The position numbers and the translations under genes are program-made. From Candidatus Omnitrophota bacterium (GTDB lineage: Bacteria > Omnitrophota > Gorgyraeia > Duberdicusellales > 4484-171), in assembly GCA_023818995.1 (NCBI GenBank), contig JAMWDA010000085.1:1-6837 (forward strand): DNA of 6,837 bases, given 5' to 3'. Below, piece by piece: positions 1-6,400 of the stretch. The notes beneath the pieces are model-generated. The model did no database searches, was not told the DNA's origin, and was given only the letters and a program-made list of their open reading frames with translations. The stretch's first letter is position 1. Each line of letters begins with the position of its first letter.

Positions 1-467
1 TTAATTTTCTCTTTTACCTCTTCTATCCATTTCTCAAACTGCTCTCCATTATTAAGATCAACATATCCGATTGCTTTGTCTACTTCGGCTTTATCTTCTT
101 CTTTTTCTAAGTCATCTCTTAATCTCTCTAACCTATCTTTTATGGCATGTCCCCAAACCTTTAGAACCTCATCAGCTGAAATTCTCTTTACCCTGCCCAG
201 ATTTATCTTAAAATCCTGATCTAATCTCTCTAATAGAATCTTTCTTAGTCTAGGATATAATCCTCCCAATCTTCCGCCTTTAAGCACAATTATAGCAATA
301 TCATCTTGAAATCTTTTTGCTAACTCATCAGGTATCTTCTCTGAAGCAATAGATGGTCTTTGTATCTCTTTCTTTATAGGTTGGAATTTCTCAGTAAACT
401 CTGTTACTCTTTGTGGACCTCTCTTCTTCATCCGGTCTAATTTTGGATCTATAATTTTAATCAATTC
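1..467 (-). other. Charged helical stretch at the downstream end, unrecognised
   Basis: Residues 2124-2278. It opens with a basic linker (DPKLDRMKKRGPQR), includes a strand-like DDIAIIVLKGGRLGGLYPR (about 2178-2196) with two GG pairs, then helices (LRKILLERLDQDF, ADEVLKVWGHAIKDRLERL, EQFEKWIEEVKEKI). The GG-containing turn after a hydrophobic strand could be a small nucleotide-binding or catalytic loop, but I cannot assign it. The frame is still open at base 3, so the gene continues beyond the left edge. The TTA at 1-3 is out of frame and is not its stop. Confidence 0.5.
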
Positions 468-3400
468 TTTTAATGTTTCCTCTGCTTTTTTAATACGTTC
501 ATCTTTATTTTCAGGAAGGGCTTGAGCATCTTTTTTATGAAGTGCACCGGCTATACTTATACTAAAAGCAGGAACTGCTGAAACTACCTTCGCCCTTAAA
601 TAAATCCCCCGCTCTAATAATAGAAATTCATTCCAGCCTTCAAGAAGTAGATTTAAAGATTCTTCGGCTGTTTTATCTGGTAGGATATCAAATAGAATAG
701 TGTAACTCTCAGCCGGCTTTACCATCTCATAGCCGGTAACTACAGATATAGTCTCAAAGTCAGTTCGGTTAAATTCATAAACATTCTCTAATTCTGCAAC
801 TCCTAATCTAAATCTGCTTTGTGCTGCTACCCTTTCACGGATTTCTTCAATAATCTCCTGGGCTTTTGCTTCTGTATCTACTCCTTCAACAAGAATAAAA
901 GATTCATCTTCTGTTCCTTTTATCTGATAAATCTTAACATTCTCTGTCTTTCTAACCTCATTCATATAACTAATGACTTCCTCAATAATCAATCTTACTT
1001 TTCCAGCAAGTTTTAAGTGTTTTCCAAAAGCCTGATGATATTTGGTCATATCATCTATATCCATAAAAGCAACGAAGAAAGGAGTTCCTTTTTCTATTAA
1101 ATTAGCAATTAATTTTAATCCTTTCTCTCTTGACATTGGATGCGGATTTCTTCCAACCAGAGGAACATTGTAAGAATGACCTCTTCTTTCAAATGTCTTA
1201 GGCTTTTGTTCTCTTAATTCCTCTGCTTTCTTATCAAATCTTACATATCGGTTAAACTCAAAAACTAATACTACATTGGCAATTATATAAAGAATATGTA
1301 GCATTCCTTGAGAGTTAAGACTTATATTAGGATATTTCTCCTTCAACCAACCTCTTGCTAATTCAAATACTCTGACAATTTCATTCTTCATATTATTAAA
1401 TTCAGCATCGTTATCTAAACCTACTTCTCTTAAAATTTCCTCTGTTTTATCTTGTACATTAAAATTATCCATCTGTTGCTTATCTTCTGTTATAAATACA
1501 GAAGGAACCCTATAGTCTTTGCGACCTAAAAGATACTCTAATAAAAGTTCTCGTTGTTCATGACGACTCTTTCCTTTAATATCTATTCTTCCTGTATATA
1601 CAAAATATTCAATTAGTTCTAACTCGTCATCATCCCTATCAAAATTTGTCTTACCATCAATCTTAGGAATCGGCCTTCTTGCCAATTCCCTTAAATCTAT
1701 ACCCATTTCTTTAAGGAAATTATTTTTATCTAACAGAGTAATCACGGTTTCCTTATTTTCAGCATATTTGAATAGATTTAAAATTAACTCTTCTAATCTT
1801 TGCTTATCCCCAAAAGATATTCCTTCTATCGCAACTCCTCCTACAGGTCTAGCTACCTGTTGAGCAGCACCGGTTCCTGTGGCAACTGCGACTTGTTGCG
1901 GGGCACCGGTTCCAGCTGCAACTGCTACTTGTTGTGGCGCACCAGTTCCAGCTACAACCGCTCTTTGTTGCACAGCACCTGTGCCACCTGTAACTGCTAC
2001 TTGTTGTGGCGCACCAGTTCCAGCAGGAACTGCAGGTCTAGCTCCAGCGACTTGCGCTCTTTCACCTCTTTGTTTTAAAGCATTCAATCCATTCTTAAAA
2101 TAAGCTGGTTCAGCAAAGAATTTCACCAAACAATCCATAAGTTCTCTCTCTACTTCTAATTCAGGATATTGAACCAATAATCTTAAGAACATAAATACTT
2201 GCTCAATAGTAATATCTTCCCAGTGCCTATGGAGTCTATCTCTTACGGCTAAAACTTTATCCTGCAAATCTTCTAATGTTTTATCACTATAGTAAATATC
2301 ATCCAAATCTAACGCTACGCCTAATCTACTTATAGATGGATAGAATTGGTCTTTTTCAAACAAAGGTTGGTGTTTAGGATTAATATAAATTCTTCCTTCT
2401 TCATCAATTGCCCCTAAGATATCTATACGTTTACCGTTAATATATGCGGCACTTGTTAAGAACCGCTCAGTTTCGTATTTTGCTTTTTCAAGCATTTTAT
2501 AATAAGCAGTTTTGCCCTTATTAATTTTCTCTAAAGCTATCAAAATCTCTTGCTGTTGAGATTCAGAAAAATTACGAAAACTTTCTAAAACTTTAAGCGC
2601 AATACTTATTTCTTCATTGGGACTCTTGGGACTAAACAAGAAACGAAGAATTTGTTTCTCTATCTCTAAATAGAGGAGATATTGTGATTCCAAAACTTCT
2701 CTTTTTACATAGATGGTATTATCTTTCAACACTGATAAATTACCATTAAGAATCTCAGAATCACCAAATTCCACTTCTAAAGAATTTAACTTATTCACAT
2801 CGTATCTTTCCTTTGCTTTAAAGAAGATATACTTTAAGATTTCTTTTAATACTTCATTAGCTAACCTTTCTGCTTCTTGAATATCTTCGGGTTCTCCATT
2901 AAGATGTTTTTCTTCATGTATAATTATTCTGTTAAGTAAATCTAAATTTTTAGTTTTGATTAAAAGCTCAATTAAAGAGAGTGGTAAATAAATTCTTTTT
3001 TCATCTACACAGGCAACTACGAATCTTTCTGCCGACTCATACCAAATAAAAGGTAAAATAGGAATATCACCTAAATCTTCAGAAATTATAATGTAAATGT
3101 TTTTGCTTAATAAAACTCTCTTTGCATCCTGAGGTAGGTCCTTTAATTTCTCTCTTAAACTAATTGGTAATTCTTGATAACTAAATATCTTTTTATCATT
3201 TTGCAATTTATCAAATAAACTGATTAATTTAGTATAGATTTCAGAGCCCTTCTTTCTTCTAGGAATAGTTCTTAAAATTCTTTCTCTTTCCTGCCTTGTT
3301 ATTTCTCCTTTAATGGTAAGTAAACCTGTTTTATCATCATAAGTCAAATATGGACACTCTCTTACTGCACCTACGAATTTATCCCAAGATTTTATTTCCT

Positions 3401-6400
3401 TAAAGATAGCTTTAATTTTATTTTTATATTGAACTAAAGAAGGATGTTTATCTAAAAGTTCAAAGATTTTTCTTTCTTCTTCAGCTAAACCTTCAGTTAC
3501 ACCTAAAGTAATGGTTAATAAACCGCTGTTTTTATCATAGCTAAAGTGGATAAAGTCTGAAATCAATTTTAAAAATTCATCCCAAGCTTTTACTTGGTTA
3601 AAGAAACCAGAAATTTTCTTCTTATATTTATCATCCTCTATTTTATTTAAAACTTCATTTATTTCTTCGTCTGTTAAACCTAAAGTAATAGTAAGTATAC
3701 CTCCTCTTTCATCGTAATGAATATGAGGGCAGGCATTGACTGTCTCTAAGAATCCTCTCCATCTTTTTACTTGACTAAAAAGATTTTGAATTTTCTCTTT
3801 ATAAGATGTTAGAATTGGGCATCTATCAATAACCTCAAAGATTTTTTGTTCTTCCTCTTCAGTCAATCCTAAGGTAACAGTAAGTAAACCTGTAGTTTTA
3901 TCATAATTAATATGAGGACAGAACTTAATTGCTTCTAAGAATTCTTTAAAGCTTTCCTCTTTGGTATATTTAACTTTTATGCTATATACTATTTGTAATT
4001 TATCTTTTGGTTTCCGAAAACTAAATCTCAATCTTAATTCATCTGAAACTTCAGCAGAGTATCTTCTCAACATCTCTCTTATTTTGGTCATTATATTTTC
4101 TTCTTCACCATCTCTGTATACACCATAACCACAAGCTCCCCAGTTTTTATAATCATCATAACTTTGACCACCATAGGATAAACCATCCCAGTATTTATTA
4201 GGGTGTGCCTGATATTCTTCCCAAGTAATGTGTCTTACTTTTCTATTTACCAAATCAATCTTTAAAATAGTGGCATGATTACGATAAGATGGTCTTGGCC
4301 TTAGAACATCCACAAATTCAGATGTAGGATCACCTTTTCCTCTACGCTCATATGCCTGACAGACAGTTTCTACATAGTCTTGAGAAAGATCGGAAGACCA
4401 ATCAGAAGAAGAATCATCATAAAACCACTCATCTCCCATCATCCAAGTTCTTTGTTTAGAAGAAGGTGTGATTGAAGTGGAAGGTGCAGAGGAATGTGGT
4501 AAAATTTTATCTAAAATCGCCTCGTATAACGATGAAATTATTAGATATATAAAATCTTTTATATTTTCAACTATATCTTCAATTTTCTTTCTTATTCGAA
4601 AACTAAGTAGAGAAGATAAAATTAAATCTTTCAACTCCTTTGCAGTCCGACGAACTTCCCCTCCTACCTCCTCTCTAATTTCGCGTTCCTCTTCCCAAGT
4701 AGCGTACCACGCATTCGCTTCAACAGTAACTATTTCTTTTCTTACTTCATATTTCGTATATATTAAATAGGGTTCTATTTCGCTCATTAATTTTCTCAAT
4801 ATATCCTTATCAGAGGAGGTCCGAATAATAAATCCCAAAATATCCCTAACTAAAACGGGTGATTGGGGTAATAGTTCCAGAAGTTTATAACTATACTTAT
4901 AAATTTTCTTGACTCTTTCTTCATTTTCTTGATGAGACTTATTAAATTTAGAAGTAGCACCTATCTCATGGACAAGACTTAAGGCTTGATTAACAGAATC
5001 TCTACAGATAGGATAGTAATCGGAAAGGAGAATATACTCTTTATCTCCGTAAGAATAAACACTTGCCAAGAATCCCTCAAATGGTCCTGCACGGATAAAA
5101 CCTGCTTTAGCAAGATATTCCAAATACTCTGCCATTTCAGATTCTTCAATCAATCTTAGAACTTTTATAGCTATCTTTACTTCTTGAGAATCAGCAGAAA
5201 TAATTTTAAGGTTATTAATGTTGTGTCTTCGTATTTCTTCTTCTATTTTTTCTCTGGATGGCATAGATTCACCGGGAAGTGAGCGTGCATTGTCTTTCTT
5301 TTTGCCCTCTCCAAAAATCTCTGCCCTAATTTCCTCCAATGACTTTCCTTCAAAATAACTTTTGTACTCTGGATATGTCTCTTCAATATAAGCAACGATA
5401 CTCCCTAACAACTCATCTGAAGGATTATCGGTGCTGAACTGCTTAACCGCCTCTCTAATTAATTCTTGAAGTTTTTCTTCATCTGTTGCCTCTTCAGAAT
5501 CTACTCTCACCAATAAATCTATATCTGCTTCGGGATGAAGTCTTTCATCTTCTTTTTTATCTCTTCTTAATAAATAATCTCTTACTGCACCACCGAAAGC
5601 TACTAATCTATGTGAGCCTCTTAAATTAAGTAATTTTTTAATATAGGTTTTGAAACCACTAATTCCACTCCTTATTTCACTATTGTCTATCTCATTAACT
5701 TTTCCCCTTTTTAATCTCTGTGTTTTTTCTTCCTTTTCTTCTACTACTTTCCACATTTTCTTACCCCTTCCAGTAAGAATTGTGACGGTTGAATATATAA
5801 GAAGCGGTAAGGAAGCTATCAGTAAATATACCAAATAACTTAGACTATAAACAATAAGAGCTTTTATAGATACCTTGAAATCATCCCATTGGTCACGCTC
5901 AATAAATCTAAACTTAAATAAATTCGTGGGGTTAATTATTTTGATAACACCAAGTATTATCCCCTTGGGATTCTTAGGAATTACTATCCATAATTTAGTA
6001 AGGTTTTTTCGAAATTCTTTCCATGATTGTTTTACTAACTGTCCTCCATCTTTAATATCGCTAAGTAAAAGTTTTAATTTAGATTCTAAATTTCCCCTTA
6101 TAGGTATAATAAATCCTTTATTAGTAATAAATGGAATTAACATTGCCGAAATAAACATTAAGACAAAAGGCAAAGAGAATAAGAGCGTTGGATTCCACCA
6201 GATCCATATACCCGCTACGCTTATAACTGTCCCTAGGAATCCCCAAATAATATGAGTTTTGGTATAATTTTTGATTATATCTGAGAGTTTTGTGTGGGTA
6301 AGCATAAAACCGCGGCCAGTTCCTACATAACTAGCAATTCCTAACATCGCTCTCTTTACTCCTGCTGCATAGGTAAATACCTGCGCCATAAAGAACATAA

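Noticed and set aside
1..3. TTA at the left edge as a possible minus-strand stop (TAA) for the gene
   Set aside because: It is out of phase: the gene's codons begin at base 3 modulo 3. The TTA frame also has an internal stop at 34-36.
819..1016. Plus-strand ORF of 65 residues, Phe/Asn/Leu-rich
   Set aside because: It is antisense to the GGDEF-like domain. Its composition is what reverse-strand Lys/Glu codons produce, and no ribosome binding site or domain supports it.
1257..1304. Hydrophobic stretch before the GGDEF-like domain as a transmembrane helix
   Set aside because: Only about 15 residues long with His and Asn inside, and flanked by charged helices. A buried or dimerisation helix is more likely.
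1842..2021. 36-bp repeat period that could suggest a CRISPR array
   Set aside because: The units are directly adjacent with no unique spacers, lie inside an open frame, and encode a regular 12-residue peptide.
1800..2103. Two overlapping plus-strand ORFs with Cys/Ser/Arg- or Ala/Pro/Thr-rich repeats
   Set aside because: Both are shadows of the in-frame 36-bp repeat on the minus strand. Their periodicity is inherited from it and they have no recognisable family.
4468..4770. Plus-strand ORF of 100 residues
   Set aside because: It is antisense to the continuous frame in the Ser-rich linker and helical region, with no domain. The opposite strand explains this DNA better.
5650..5838. Plus-strand hydrophobic ORF of 62 residues resembling a small membrane protein
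   Set aside because: It is the reverse complement of Lys/Glu-rich and hydrophobic codons of the juxtamembrane part of the giant gene, with no independent support.
5875..6255. Plus-strand ORF of 126 residues with hydrophobic stretches
   Set aside because: It is antisense to the membrane-helix region of the GT48-like domain. Reverse complements of such codons often stay open and hydrophobic.
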